64,000 nucleotides of DNA from DATADW01 sp963733905 (GCA_963733905.1 CAVTEU010000019.1:62001-126000), one strand, 5' to 3'. Shown: positions 50,428-61,169, counted from the stretch's first letter. A program made the numbers and translations. The notes: a model not told the origin generated them from the sequence alone.

Positions 50428-51143
50428 CACTGATCGAGCGGGGTCGCCAGCGGGCCGCGCAGCACGATGTCCCAGCGGTATCCGATCGCCCAGTTTTCCT
50501 CGGTCACGTCGTGGTCGTAAGAGGCCACCAGGCGGTCCCTGGCATGGGCCGGGACCGAGTTGAAGATCGGGTCGAGCGGAAGCAGCGGGTCGCCCTCGAA
50601 GTACATCTGGGTCACCAGCCTGCTCCCCCAGGACGTGCCCAGCAGCGAGAAGTGGATGTGCGACGGCCGCCAGGCGTTGGGATGGTTGGCCCAGGGGTAG
50701 GGGCCGGGCTTGATGGTGGTGAAGCGGTATCCGCCGTCTTCGCCGGTCAACGTCTGGCCGGCACCGAGGAAGTTGGGGTCGAGCGGGGCCGGGAACTCCG
50801 TCTCCCTCCAATGGGCGTAGCGACCGCTGGCGTTGGGCTGCCACACCTCGATGAGCGCACCGGGTACCGGCTCCCCGCCCTCATCGAGCACCCGTCCGGT
50901 GACGATGATCCGCTCACCGATCGCCGGCGAGCCGGTGCCGGCGTTGGTGGTGAGGTCGGCATCATCCTCCGACAACTCGGCGCGGGCCATCCCCGGCCCG
51001 GTCGTCTCCGAGAGCGTCTGGACGATCCGCACCATCTCCTTCGCCGGCGACCGCTTCACCGTCGAGCGGTAATCGGCGTAGAGGAAAGGCGGGTGGTCGG
51101 CATAGGCGCGCGGGCCGTAGAAGGTGACCAGCGGCTCGGTCAC
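50427..51143 (-). CDS. pcaH: protocatechuate 3,4-dioxygenase beta subunit
   Basis: 238 residues, intact. All four ferric ligands are visible: Tyr in SGRYAHW, Tyr in GPYPWANHPNAWRPSHIHFS, and the two His of SHIHF. It cleaves protocatechuate intradiol to 3-carboxymuconate. The GTG start overlaps the pcaC stop (GTGA). Confidence 0.94.
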   Translation of the reverse strand: MTEPLVTFYGPRAYADHPPFLYADYRSTVKRSPAKEMVRIVQTLSETTGPGMARAELSEDDADLTTNAGTGSPAIGERIIVTGRVLDEGGEPVPGALIEVWQPNASGRYAHWRETEFPAPLDPNFLGAGQTLTGEDGGYRFTTIKPGPYPWANHPNAWRPSHIHFSLLGTSWGSRLVTQMYFEGDPLLPLDPIFNSVPAHARDRLVASYDHDVTEENWAIGYRWDIVLRGPLATPLDQ

Positions 51144-51504
51144 GTCTCGAGCACCCGCTTGGCGGTGGCGAAGGCGCTGTTGGCCGCGGGCACACCGGCG
51201 TATGCGGCCACATGGAGGAGGGTCTCCGTCGATCTCCTCAGGTGTCGCACCCGTCGCCGCCGCCGACCGAAGGTGGAGCTCCAGCTCCTCCCGGCCCAGC
51301 GCAGCGAGGATGGCGATCGTGACCAGGCTGCGTGTCCTCCTGTCGAGCCCGGGCCGTGACCAGATCCCACCCCACACCGACTCGGTGATCCACCGCTGGA
51401 AGTCGGCGTCGAGGGCGTCTCGCCTCAGGGGTCGCGCCATCGACGTGGTCGTCGCCGAGCACCTCGCGCCGCACCTTCATCCCGGCCTCGTAGCGATCGG
51501 TCAC
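51140..51504 (-). CDS. pcaC: 4-carboxymuconolactone decarboxylase (frameshifted)
   Basis: About 120 residues. The GTG start at 51504 gives VTDRYEAGMKVRREVLGDDHVD. After an indel near 51438 the core DADFQRWITESVWGGIWSRP and RTRSLVTIAILAALGREEL follows, and after a second near 51225 the end LHVAAYAGVPAANSAF. It is the first gene of the pca operon and is here separate from pcaD, unlike the pcaL fusions of other Actinobacteria. Confidence 0.88.
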
Positions 51505-51799
51505 TGCTTGGGACGCTACCAGACGGAAGACGGAAGGCGTACGCGCAGGAGACGGCAGACGGAACGGCAGACGGCAGCCATCGAATCCGTCCCCGCCGCG
51601 GGGTGAGGGACCCGCTGTGAGATTCTTTCCGTCCTCCGAAGGAGGAAGCGCAAGCCGCACACTCTCCGTCCCCCCGCAGGGGGAGGGACCCACCGCGAAG
51701 CGGTGGGACGGGGGCTGGCGAACTCCCAACTGCTCGACACGGCTTCGCACCTTGGGAATGCACCTCCCCCCTCGCCGAGGGGAGGGAACGAGCTGTAGG
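51505..51799. repeat. intergenic heptamers and GC-rich palindromes upstream of pcaC
   Basis: About 295 bases without a gene. At 51520-51579 there are many AGACGGA/CAGACGG-type units. From about 51585 there are G/C-rich palindromes, including a perfect CCCACCGC/GCGGTGGG hairpin near 51688-51706 and a CCCCCCGCAGGGGGAGGG stretch. The pca promoter must lie in or beside this repeat block. Confidence 0.7.
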
Positions 51800-52613
51800 T
51801 CAGGCCGCGATACCCACCAACAGGGTGGCGGTGTAACCGGAAGTGGGGTCGCCGGTGAGCGATGCCATCTGGTACTGGGTGCCGTCGGCGAAGACCATGT
51901 CCTGGGAGAAGCTGGACACCGATGTGTTGGGGCCCTTGGCGGCGTATGGATCGACGGCGTAGACGGCTGCGGTCGACTTCTTCGGGGAAGGCGATCTGAG
52001 AGGTGGCGGCGAGTCCGGAGTCGAGGAACACCTGGAAGTGGACATGGGTGATCCGCCCCTGGTACCAACCGGGGTAGACCGTCTGGAAGGTCACCTGCCC
52101 GTTGTCGTCGGTGAGTTGGATGCCGCGGCAGAACGTCTCCCCCGTGGTGTCGTTCCCCGGCTGGCTGAACCCCGAGTAGGAGCCGTCGGCGTCGCAATGC
52201 CAGAGGTCCACCCGAGCACCCGAGACCGGGACACAGTCCGCATTGGCATCCACCAACGCCAGCGTCATGCTGAGCGGCACCCCCGGATGCCCTTCGGTGA
52301 TCTCGGACCGGAACATCGGTTCATCGCCGGAGAGATCGAGGGCGTAGGGCCCTTCGGTCTCCTCCGGGATGAGAACGCAGCTTCCTGCTGCTCCGAAACG
52401 TCGAGGCGGTCGCGCCGGCCGTGGTTCCCGGAGCCGCCGTGGTGCCCGAGGCTCCCGACGTTGCGGTGGCCACGGTTTCGGTGGCGCAGGCGGCGACATG
52501 AACAACCCCGCACCACCGAGGAGCCTGAGAGCCGAGCGCCGGCTGATCGCCCGAAGCTCCTCGTTGCTCGGCTCGTCCACGAGTTCTTGGGGCACGTCAC
52601 TCTCGGGTTGCAT
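51800..52613 (-). CDS. exported intradiol ring-cleavage dioxygenase (one frameshift)
   Basis: About 270 residues. A twin-arginine-like SRRSALRLLGGAGLF near residue 30 and a Pro/Arg-rich linker, itself probably distorted by indels, suggest export. The catalytic domain has EETEGPYALDL, VDLWHCDADGSYSGF (Tyr ligand) and GWYQGRITHVHFQVF (Tyr and two His ligands), so the ferric site is complete. A frameshift lies near 51975. The ATG shares one base with the stop of the YceI gene (TGATG). Substrate probably an aromatic diol; it is not PcaG or PcaH. Confidence 0.78.
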
Positions 52614-53404
52614 CAGCGGGCCAGCCAAACCTGGAACTCGAGGATCCCGTGGTCCTCGACCGAAACCACGATCGGTGCCGAGGGTGTGGTGATCCCGTAG
52701 TCGGCGAACGAGATATCGGTGGACCCGGTGACCAGGATCGCCCCGTCCACCAGTTGAGCCTCCAGGGGGATCTCGACCGGGTTGGTGGTCCCGTTGACGG
52801 TGAGCTCTCCGACGGCGGTGACGCTCACCGGCTCTCCCGATGCTGCACTCTCGCCCAACTCCACCGGCTCGGTGAGGACAAAAGTGGCGTCAGGGTTTGA
52901 GCTGGTGGCGAGCGTCCGCTGGATGGCGCCCTCTCTCCGTTGCTGATCGCTGACGATCTCGGTGAGGTCAGCCACGATCTCGGCGGATTCGAGCGTCGTG
53001 CCGCTGATATCGATGGTCCCGGTTACCGCGGGAGTGCGGCCCACGGCGGTGGTCGAGCCGAGGGTGGTGAGGACCTCCTCGACGCGGAACCCGGCGAACG
53101 TGGCTGTGGTCTCCTCGGTGACACTGAAGTCCCCGACGCCGGTGTCCACCGTCCAGGTGCCCTCGATCCCGTCGACGCTTCCTGTGGTCTCCTCGGCCGA
53201 GGTGTCGTCGACAGCCGAAGCCGTTTCCTCGAGATCAACCGCGTCGGGGGCGTCGCCGCTGAAGAACCAGATGACACCGCCGATCACTGCGGCGACCAGG
53301 ACGCCGAGCCCGATGGCGATGGGCAACCAGGGGGGACGCTTCGTTGTCTCGGGTGATTTGTCCGTGTCGACCACTCTGGGTTTCCTCTCGTTGTTCGGTC
53401 CCAT
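52613..53404 (-). CDS. membrane-anchored YceI-like protein
   Basis: 263 residues, intact. One N-terminal membrane helix (LPIAIGLGVLVAAVIGGVIW, about 27-46) and an acidic linker precede a YceI lipocalin-like domain. In that domain TWTVDTGVGDFSV, GRTPAVTGTIDISGTTLESA, LTVNGTTNPVEIPLEA and SFADYGITTPS mark the beta-barrel that binds isoprenoid or similar lipids in the family. It is translationally coupled to the exported dioxygenase, an unusual partner. It is divergent from xylA across 113 bases. Confidence 0.82.
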   Translation of the reverse strand: MGPNNERKPRVVDTDKSPETTKRPPWLPIAIGLGVLVAAVIGGVIWFFSGDAPDAVDLEETASAVDDTSAEETTGSVDGIEGTWTVDTGVGDFSVTEETTATFAGFRVEEVLTTLGSTTAVGRTPAVTGTIDISGTTLESAEIVADLTEIVSDQQRREGAIQRTLATSSNPDATFVLTEPVELGESAASGEPVSVTAVGELTVNGTTNPVEIPLEAQLVDGAILVTGSTDISFADYGITTPSAPIVVSVEDHGILEFQVWLAR

Positions 53405-53517
53405 ATTGGCGGCGTCGTGCTGGGCACCGGCTGAGCCGAACCTGGGAATCCGCTGTGAGGGCACCCGCACCGGCGTCGGGAATAGTGTTCTCGTCCCGGT
53501 CACAATGAAGGAGGAGG

Positions 53518-54839
53518 ATGTCTGCCGAGTTCTTTCCCGAGGTGAGCGAGCGGATCGGCCACGGAGACGACGACCTCTCCTTCGCCGTATACGAACCCGA
53601 CCGACTTGTAATGGGGAAGCGGATGGAGGATCACCTCCGCCCCGCAGTGTGCTTCTGGCATTCCTTCAACTGGCCGGGGAGTGACGTCTTCGGCGCCGGC
53701 ACCTTCGATCGGCCCTGGCTGGCTCACGGAGTCGATCCGATGGAGGCGGCGCGTCAGAAGATGGACGCCGCATTCGAGTTCCTCGAGAAGCTCGGGGTGC
53801 CGTTCTTCTGTTTCCACGATGCTGGACATCGCTCCGGAGGGCGACACGTTCGAGGCATCGGCCCGCAACCTGGATGCCATGGTCGAACTCGCCGAGAAGA
53901 AGATGTCGGAGACCGGGCTCCGTCTCCTCTGGGGCACTGCCAACCTCTTCTCGCATCCCAGGTACGCCGCGAGGGGCCGCCACCAACCCCGACCCCGAGG
54001 TCTTCGCATACGCCGCGGCCCAGGTGAAACACGCCCTCGAGGCGACGCTCCGGCTCGGCGGTGCCAACTACGTGCTGTGGGGAGGACGCGAGGGCTACGA
54101 CACCCTGCTCAACACCGACCTGCGCGCCGAGGGCGAGCAACTGGCCCGATTCCTCACCTTGGTTGCCGAGCACAAGCACCGCATCGGCTTCGAGGGAACA
54201 CTCCTCATCGAGCCGAAACCGGCGGAGCCGACCAAGCACCAATACGACTACGACACACAGACGGTGCACGGGTTCCTGCAGCGCTTCGACCTCGCCGACG
54301 AGTACCGGGTCAACATCGAGGCGAACCACGCCACGCTGGCCGGGCACAGCTTCCACCATGAGGTGGCGTACGCCGTGGGCCACGGGATCTTCGGTTCGAT
54401 CGACGCCAACCGCGGTGACGCCCAGAACGGATGGGACACCGATCAGTTCCCCAACTCGGTGGAGGAGTGGGCGCTTGTCCTCTACGAGATCCTCCGCGGC
54501 GGCGGGTTCACCACCGGCGGGCTCAACTTCGACACCAAGCTCCGCCGCCAATCGATCGACCGGAACGACCTCTTCCACGGCCACATCGGCGCCATCGACA
54601 CCGTTGCCGCCGCCCTGCTCGTCGCCGCCGATCTGGTCGAGTCCGAGGCGCTCTCCGGGCCGCTGGCAGAGAGGTACGCCGGCTGGTCTGGTCCGCTGGG
54701 GCGGGCCATCCACGACGGCACCGAGAGCCTCGACTCGCTGGAGGCGCGGGTGATGTCGGGCGAGATCGACCCCACCCCCGTCTCGGGGCAACAGGAGCTA
54801 CTGGAGAACCGGGTCAACCGGGCGATACGGTCCAGTTGA
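53518..54839 (+). CDS. xylA: xylose isomerase (frameshifted)
   Basis: About 440 residues. Catalytic His in FFCFHDAG, metal-site segments IEPKPAEPTKHQYDYD, IEANHATLAGHSFHHEV and SIDANRGDAQNGWDTDQFP are canonical. Indels near 53822 and 53967 interrupt the first half. GGAGG lies directly before ATG 53518. It heads xylAB and is divergent from the YceI gene. Confidence 0.92.
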
Positions 54840-54888
54840 GCGGAATCCCGCAGGAGTTCTCCTCCGGCGCAAACCGGCTGACCCTCCG

Positions 54889-56395
54889 ATGAGCGTCGTG
54901 ATCGGTATCGATTGCTCGACCACGGCGACCAAGGCGGTGGCCGTGGACGGTGCCGGCATGGTTCTCGGCGTGGCATCCGCCGAATACGGATACGAGACGC
55001 CCCGGCCGCTGTGGAGCGAGCAGGACCCGGCGCTGTGGTGGGACGGCGCGGTGACCGCGATCCGCCAGGTTGCTCGAGAACCACGATGTGGCTCCGGCCG
55101 ACGTGGATGCAGTCGGGCTGACCGGCCAGATGCACGGGTCGGTCCTGCTCGACGACGAGAACCGGGTGGTGCGGCCCGCCATCCTGTGGAACGACCAGCG
55201 GACCGAGGCGGAGTGCGATGAGATCAGGCGACGAGTCGGCGCCGACCGCCTCATCGAGGTCACCGGGAACGACGCGCTCACCGGGTTCACCGCCCCCAAG
55301 CTGCTCTGGGTGCAAAACCACGAACCCGACCTGTGGCGGCGGGTGCGGCACGTCCTTCTCCCCAAGGACTACGTCCGCTTCAGGCTGACCGGCGAGCACG
55401 CCGTCGACGTCGCCGACGGGTCGGGGACGATCCTCTTCGACCTCGCGGCGCGAACCTGGTCGCCCGAGATCCTCGATGCGCTCGATCTCGACCCGCTGAT
55501 GTTCCCCACGACCCACGAGGGCCCCGACGTGACCGGGGTGCTGTCGGCAGACGCGGCCGAGGCCACCGGGCTGCGCCGCAGGGACACCGGTGGTCGCCGG
55601 TGGCGGTGACCAGGCGGCCAACGCGGTCGGGGTCGGCGCCGTCGCCCCCGGGGTGGTCGCCCTCTCGCTGGGGACGTCGGGAGTCGTCTTCGCCACCACC
55701 GATGGTCCGGTGATCGAGCCGAGGGGGCGGGTCCACGCCTTCTGTCACGCCGTCCCCGGGCGCTGGCACATGATGGGCGTGATGCTCTCGGCAGCGGGGA
55801 GCCTGCGCTGGCTGCGCGACGCCGTCGCCCCTGGCCGGTCCTTCGACGACCTGGTGGCCGGCGCCGCCGAGGTCCCCGCCGGGTCGGAGGGGCTCATCTT
55901 CCTCCCCTACCTCACCGGGGAGCGGACCCCCCACCCCGATCCGTCGGCGCGGGGCGCCTTCGTGGGCCTCACCGTCCGTCATGACCTGCGCCACCTCACC
56001 CGTGCGGTGCTCGAGGGCGTCGCCTACGGGTTGGCGGATGGTCTGGACGCGATGGTGGCGGCGGGCACCGAACCGCCCGCCCAGATCAGAGCCTCGGGTG
56101 GTGGCATCCGCAGCGCGTCTGTGGCGGCAGATCCTCGCCGACGTCCTCGGTGCCGAGATCGCCACCGTGCAGACCGACGAGGGCGCCGCCTACGGAGCGG
56201 CGCTGCTCGCCGCGGTGGGATCGGGGCAATTCGAGACGGTTGAGGAGGCGTGCGACGCCACCATCGGGGTCGACCCGGCAGCGGCGCCATCGGACCTCGT
56301 GCGACCTCTACCGCGACGGGCACGCCCGTTACCGCGAGCTGTACCCGGCGCTCGCCCCCAGCTTCCACCTGCTGGCCGAGCGGTCAGCCGTGTAG
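54889..56395 (+). CDS. xylB: xylulokinase (frameshifted)
   Basis: FGGY kinase of about 500 residues. GIDCSTTATKAVAVD binds ATP; GLTGQMHGSVLLD and ILWNDQRTEAECDEI are xylulokinase signatures. GGGDQAANAVGVGAV and SLGTSGVVFATTDGP occupy the middle, and IRASGGGIRSALWRQILAD the C-terminal half. Indels near 55072, 55590, 56115 and 56298. It ends 12 bases inside the converging xylG gene. Confidence 0.9.
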
Positions 56396-57167
56396 GTCGG
56401 CCAACTCCGACTGGGTGACGTCTTGGGGGAGCTTGCCGATGATGATCATGGCGAGCACCTCGTCCATGGTCACCTCGTCCTTGTTCGACCGTGCCCACCA
56501 GCCTCCCGGTGAGCATGACGCTGATCCGGTCCGCCAGGTCGAAGACGTCGTGGATGTCGTGGCTGATCAGGATGACCCCGATCCCCTCACGCTTCAGCTG
56601 CCGGATCAGGTCCATGACCTGCTCGGTCTCCGACGGCCCCAAGGCCGCCGTTGGCTCGTCCATGATCAGGACGCGGGCGTTGAAGTGAACGGCGCGGGCG
56701 ATGGCGACCGACTGCCGCTGCCCACCTGAGAGCCATCCCACCGCCGACTTGAAGTTCTGGAACTTCGGGTTCAGCCGGGTGATGACCCTGCGGGTGGCGT
56801 CCTCCATCGCCGAGTCGTCGAGCGTCCCCCACCGGGTGGTCAACTCGCGGCCGAGGAAGACGTTGCCCGGAGCATCGATGTTGTCGGCCAGAGCCAGCGT
56901 CTGGTAGATGGTCTCCACCCCATAGGCCTTGGCATCCCTTGGGCTGTGGATGGTGACCGGCTCGCCATCGATCAGGATCTGGCCGGAGTCCGGCCGCTGC
57001 GCGCCGGACAAGGTCTTGATCAGCGTCGACTTGCCGGCGCCGTTGCCTCCGACCAGAGCGAGGACCTCGCCGGGATAGAGCTCGATGCTGACGTCCTGGA
57101 CGGCGTGGACGCCACCGAAACTCACGAACATGTTCCTCATCTCGACCAGCGGGCGTTCGGTCGCCAT
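56384..57167 (-). CDS. xylG: xylose ABC transporter ATP-binding protein, single domain (one frameshift)
   Basis: About 261 residues with one ABC domain: Walker A GGNGAGKST, signature WLSGGQRQSVAIARA, Walker B VLIMDEPTAAL and the switch His in LISHDIHDV. The length matches the FrcA-type single-domain ATPases rather than the 500-residue E. coli XylG. A frameshift near 56490 is needed to reach the natural end QSELADLHG at 56384. Last gene of xylFHG. Confidence 0.85.
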
Positions 57168-57237
57168 CGGGACCGGCGGTCTGGTCTCCCGAGAATCGGA
57201 GGGTCCGGCTGCGGAGCAGCGGGCACGGGGGATTCGC

Positions 57238-58560
57238 TCACCGGGCCGCCCTCCTCCGATAGATCACATCCACGGCCACCGCCGCCACCAAGACGATCCC
57301 GACCACGATGTCCTGGAGCGGTGCATCGACACCAATCAAGACCATGCCCGACTGGAGCGACTGCATGATCAGGGCCCCGAGGACTGCCCCGGGGATGGTC
57401 CCGATCCCACCCGCGAGCGAGGTCCCGCCGATGACGGCTGCGGCGATGACAGAGAGCTCGGCGAGCGTCCCCAGCCCGCTGGTTGCGGCGTTCTGTCGAG
57501 CCGTCGACACCGCGGCGGCGACTCCGACCAGGATGCCCATCACCATGAAGGTCTTGACGATCGCCCGCCTGGTGTTGATACCGGCGAGCACCGACGCCTC
57601 CGGGTTGCCGCCGATGGAGAACACATATCGCCCGAAACGGAGGCGTTTCGCCACAAAGGTCATGATCAGGGTGACGCCGATTGCGATCAGGACCGGGTAG
57701 GCGATGCCGAGCGGGATGTTGAGCCCGCCCTCCGGAATCGGGATGCCCTGCTCCTCGGCCACCTGAGCGGGCCACGTTCTCGGGGAGGTAGTAGCTGTTG
57801 GTCACCCACACCGCACCCAGGATCGCCGCCGAGCCCAGCACACCAAGTGTGATGTCGGCCCAGAGCGGCCGCAGCCGGAACCCGTACCTTGTCCGCTGCC
57901 TCCTCCGGTTGGCGAGCAACAGCGCGATCCCGACGCAGGCGGCGACACCGACCACCCAGCTCGCTACCTCGCCGATAGCTCCACGCGACCCGCCCCCGAG
58001 CACCTGGAAGATCCGGTCCATCGGAGCGATGGTGCGGCCGCTGGCCAGCGCCCAAGCCACCCCCCTCCAGACGAGAAGCCCGCCAAGGGTGACGATGAAC
58101 GAAGGCACCCCGACATAGGCGACGATGACCCCCTGGAACGTCCCGATGAGTGCCCCCATGGCTAGGGCCGCCAGGACGGCGATGATCCACGTCGACAGGA
58201 TTGTCGAACCCGATCATCCCGGGAAGGATCTCTGCCTGGAGGAGGGCGATGGCAACCCCGATCGCCCCGAGCATCGACCCCACCGAGAGGTCGATGTTGC
58301 GGGAGACGATGACGAGAACCATCCCCGTTGCCATGATCGCAACCGAGGCCGTCTGGACGGAGAGATTCCACAGATTTCTGCGGGGTCAGGAACGTCCCGC
58401 CCGACATGAAGTGGAATACCGTCCAGATGACCGCCAGCGCCACCAGCATCGCCAGCATCCGGGTGTCGACCTCGGTGGCGCGTATCAGTCCACCCAGCGA
58501 TCGCCGGGGCGTCTCCTCCAGTTGCTCCTGTTCGGTGGGGGGAGCTTCGGTAACGCTCAT
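57238..58560 (-). CDS. xylH: xylose ABC transporter permease (frameshifted)
   Basis: About 440 residues. The cytosolic N-terminus MSVTEAPPTEQEQLEETPRR precedes about 10-12 helices. The permease signature is VSRNIDLSVGSMLGAIGV; GVPSFIVTLGGLLVWRGVAW and SLAGGIGTIPGAVLGALI follow. Indels near 58375, 58198 and 57768. It lies 85 bases after xylF, with a strong hairpin between, and 70 bases before xylG. Confidence 0.87.
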
Positions 58561-58582
58561 CTGGTCACCGCTATCAGCGTAG

Positions 58583-58621
58583 GCACCGCGTCCGTCCCGG
58601 GCTGCCGGGAGGACGCGGTGC
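58583..58621 (-). terminator. intercistronic 17-bp hairpin after xylF
   Basis: GCACCGCGTCC (58583-58593) pairs with GGACGCGGTGC (58611-58621). After one bulged G, TCCCGG pairs with CCGGGA around a GCTG loop. It starts 25 bases after the xylF stop and ends 23 bases before xylH, the same position as the hairpin behind rhaS. Confidence 0.8.
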
Positions 58622-58645
58622 GCCTGCATCAGTGTTGTTCGGCTG

Positions 58646-59833
58646 TTACGGGCAAGCCGCCACGCTGCCGGCCTCGACTCCCTGACAGACTTCGTCTGCC
58701 GTGATCCATCCCGGCGTCGATGGGCACGTTCAGGTTCTCCTGGGTGATGGGGAGCGGAGTCAGGATGATGGACTCCACGTCCACGCCGCCAGGAGTGGTG
58801 AACGGTTGGGCGTCGGTCCCGGCGGCCGGCGCCGAGTCGCCCAGGTCGTCGGGTGCCACCGCGTCGGCCAGTGCCGTCCCTCTCGACCAGCTGGAGAGCG
58901 ACCTCGGCGGCCGTCTGTCCCAAAGCGAAGGCGTTCTTCCACACCGAGACGGACTGGGTGCCCAATGCCACCCGGTTGAGGGCGGCGGGGTCGCCGTCCT
59001 GACCGGATACCGGAACCTCGCCGGCGAGGCCCTGCGCATCGAGTGCGGCAACGACGCCACCGGCCATGCCGTCGTTGGAGGCCACGACCGCCTGAACGTC
59101 GTTGTCGTTCTGGGTGAGGAAGTTCTCCATGTTCTCCTGGGCGATCTCCGGATCCCAGTTGTCTGTGTAGGACTCACCGACATTGACGATGGCGCAATCG
59201 TCGGCGAGCTCTTCGCAGCCGGTCGCCTCGGTGAGGACCTCCATCTGCCCACCGAACAGGAAGTCGGCGTTGGCGTCGGCCTGGTTGCCCTTGATGAACA
59301 CATAGTTCCCCTCGGGAACGAGCTCGTAGATGGCCCGCGCCTGCATCCTGCCCACCTCGACGTTGTCGAAGGTGATGTAGAAGACACCCGGATCCTCGAT
59401 CAGCCGGTCATAGGCGATCACGGGGATCCCCTGCTCCAGCGGCGCTCTGCACCGCGGGCAGGATGGCGGTTCCGTCCTGTGCCAAGAGGATCAGGGCGTC
59501 GGCTCCCTGGCTGATCAGGTTCTCTACGTCGGTGAGCTGCTGCTCGGCGGACGAGCCGGCGTCTGCCTCGATGTATGTCGCTCCCGCCTCCTCGAGCACG
59601 GCCTGGATGGCGGGCTTGTCGGCGTTCGCCCAGCGTGGCTCGTTGAAGTTGTTCCAGGCCACTCCGATGGTGATATCGCCCTCGGCGCCTGCCGCTGCGG
59701 TGGTATCGGATCCTCCTGCCGCCGTCGTGTCGGTCCCGCCAGCAGCTGTGGTGTCGGCGGTGCCACCGCCGCACGCTGCGACCAGGAGCGCGAAAACCGC
59801 CAGACATGCCAATAGGCGTGCGTTGCCTTTCAA
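58646..59833 (-). CDS. xylF: xylose ABC transporter substrate-binding lipoprotein (frameshifted)
   Basis: Signal sequence with lipobox LVAACGGG followed by AAGGTDTT-type linker repeats and a sugar-binding fold (GVAWNNFNEPRW, DVENLISQGADALILLAQD, VIAYDRLIEDPGVFYITFDN, SNDGMAGGVVAAL, VSGQDGDPAALNRV). The start is TTG 59833, preceded at 6 bases by GAGGAGG; the in-frame TTG further upstream has no such site. Indels near 59435, 58870 and 58715; the restored end is EVCQGVEAGSVAACP. First gene of xylFHG. Confidence 0.87.
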
Positions 59834-60118
59834 AGTCGACCTCCTCGACAAAGCGCCCCGGAATCGGGACGGTTCAACTCGGTTGCCGGCGAAACCGGCG
59901 GAGAGACACTAGGCGCAACCCCATCCACCATGCCGCTCCCACCAGACCCCCGGCGAGGATAAATCGATATGTGCGGCATGCAACAAACTTGGACCGTCCC
60001 GCCCGCTAGTTGCGCTACCCGGCCTTACATTGAGGTGGTCGGACTACCGCCCAGTGGTAGGTAGCGCCGCCAGACGTGACGTCGTCCCCGGCCCGCCGGA
60101 GGCGCGGACTGGTCCTGG
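59834..60118. promoter_or_regulatory. leader region of xylFHG
   Basis: About 285 bases between xylF and the end of the Gfo/Idh/MocA gene, both on the minus strand. It must contain the xylF promoter. GCATGC lies near the middle (about 59978) within an AT-richer stretch (59955-60000) and could be part of an operator, but no clear inverted repeat with long arms is seen and no xyl regulator gene is in the window. Confidence 0.4.
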
Positions 60119-61131
60119 TCAGCCGGACTCTGCGGCGTCGGCCACGATCCGCTCCATCACCTCGAGGTTGGCGATGGCGTCGCTCGGTGGCGTAGGTACC
60201 GGGGTCTCCTCCCTGAGAGCGCGCGAAAATGCATCCGCCTGCACCGCGTACTGGTCGGCCGCCGCCACTTCGTGGACGACGAGGTCAGGCGCCACGGGCG
60301 GCTCACCGCCGGAGGCGACGAGGATCCGGGTGTCACGGTCGGGAGGAATGTTGAAGGGGATCTCGACCAGGATTCTGCCTGTCGTCCCATGGATATGAAC
60401 CCGCTGATCGGGCTCCAACTGGGTGGAGCAAGTGAGTGTTGCTTGGCGCCCGTCGAAGTCGAGCAATGCCGAGGTCAGCACGTCGGTGCCAAACCCCGGG
60501 TCGCGCCTGATCGCCCCGGTCACCCGGGTGGGCTCGGTGCCGAACAACATGCGGGCGGCATTGACCGCGTAGCACCCGATGTCGAGGAGAGCGCCTCCAC
60601 CGGCACCTGGCGATGTTGCGGATGTCGTCGGGGTTGACGTTGTAATAGGAGAAGAAGACCTGCACCGCGAGCAGATCACCGATAGCCCCTTCGGCGAGCA
60701 GCCGGCGCACCTCGACCCAGAGCGGGTGCAGCCGGTACATGAAGGCCTCCATCAGGAGCACCCCGGCGTCCTCGGCCGCCTGCACCATCCCCCGGGCCTC
60801 GGCGCTGCTCATGGCGAGCGGCTTCTCGCAGAGGACGTGCTTCCCTGCCTCCGCCGCCTTGACCGCCCACTCGGCGTGGAGGTGGTTGGGGAGAGGGATG
60901 TACACGGCATCGATCGCCGGGTCGTCGAGCAGGTCCTCGTAGGAGCCGTGCCAGCGCGGGATGGCAGAGGCGGGCCGCAGCCTCCTCGGCCCGGGCAGGC
61001 GAGCGCGACGCAATCGCGTCCACTTGGCTCAACTGCGACCGCTGCATCCCGGGTATGACGTGCTTGACCGCGATCCCGGCGACCCCGAGGACGCCCCACC
61101 GCACCGGGTTGATTTCGATCGTTTCGTCCAT
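60119..61131 (-). CDS. Gfo/Idh/MocA-family oxidoreductase (frameshifted)
   Basis: About 335 residues. The NAD-binding start RWGVLGVAGIAVKHVIPGM, the family EKP motif in KHVLCEKPLAMSS, YIPLPNHLHAEW and GGALLDIGCYAVNAARMLFG are characteristic. Indels near 60965 and 60610. Next to a xylose operon it may be a D-xylose 1-dehydrogenase or other sugar dehydrogenase, but this is inference from position. Confidence 0.83.
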
Positions 61132-61169
61132 GGCGCCGATTGTTCACCGCGGACGCGCTGCGGGCAAGC

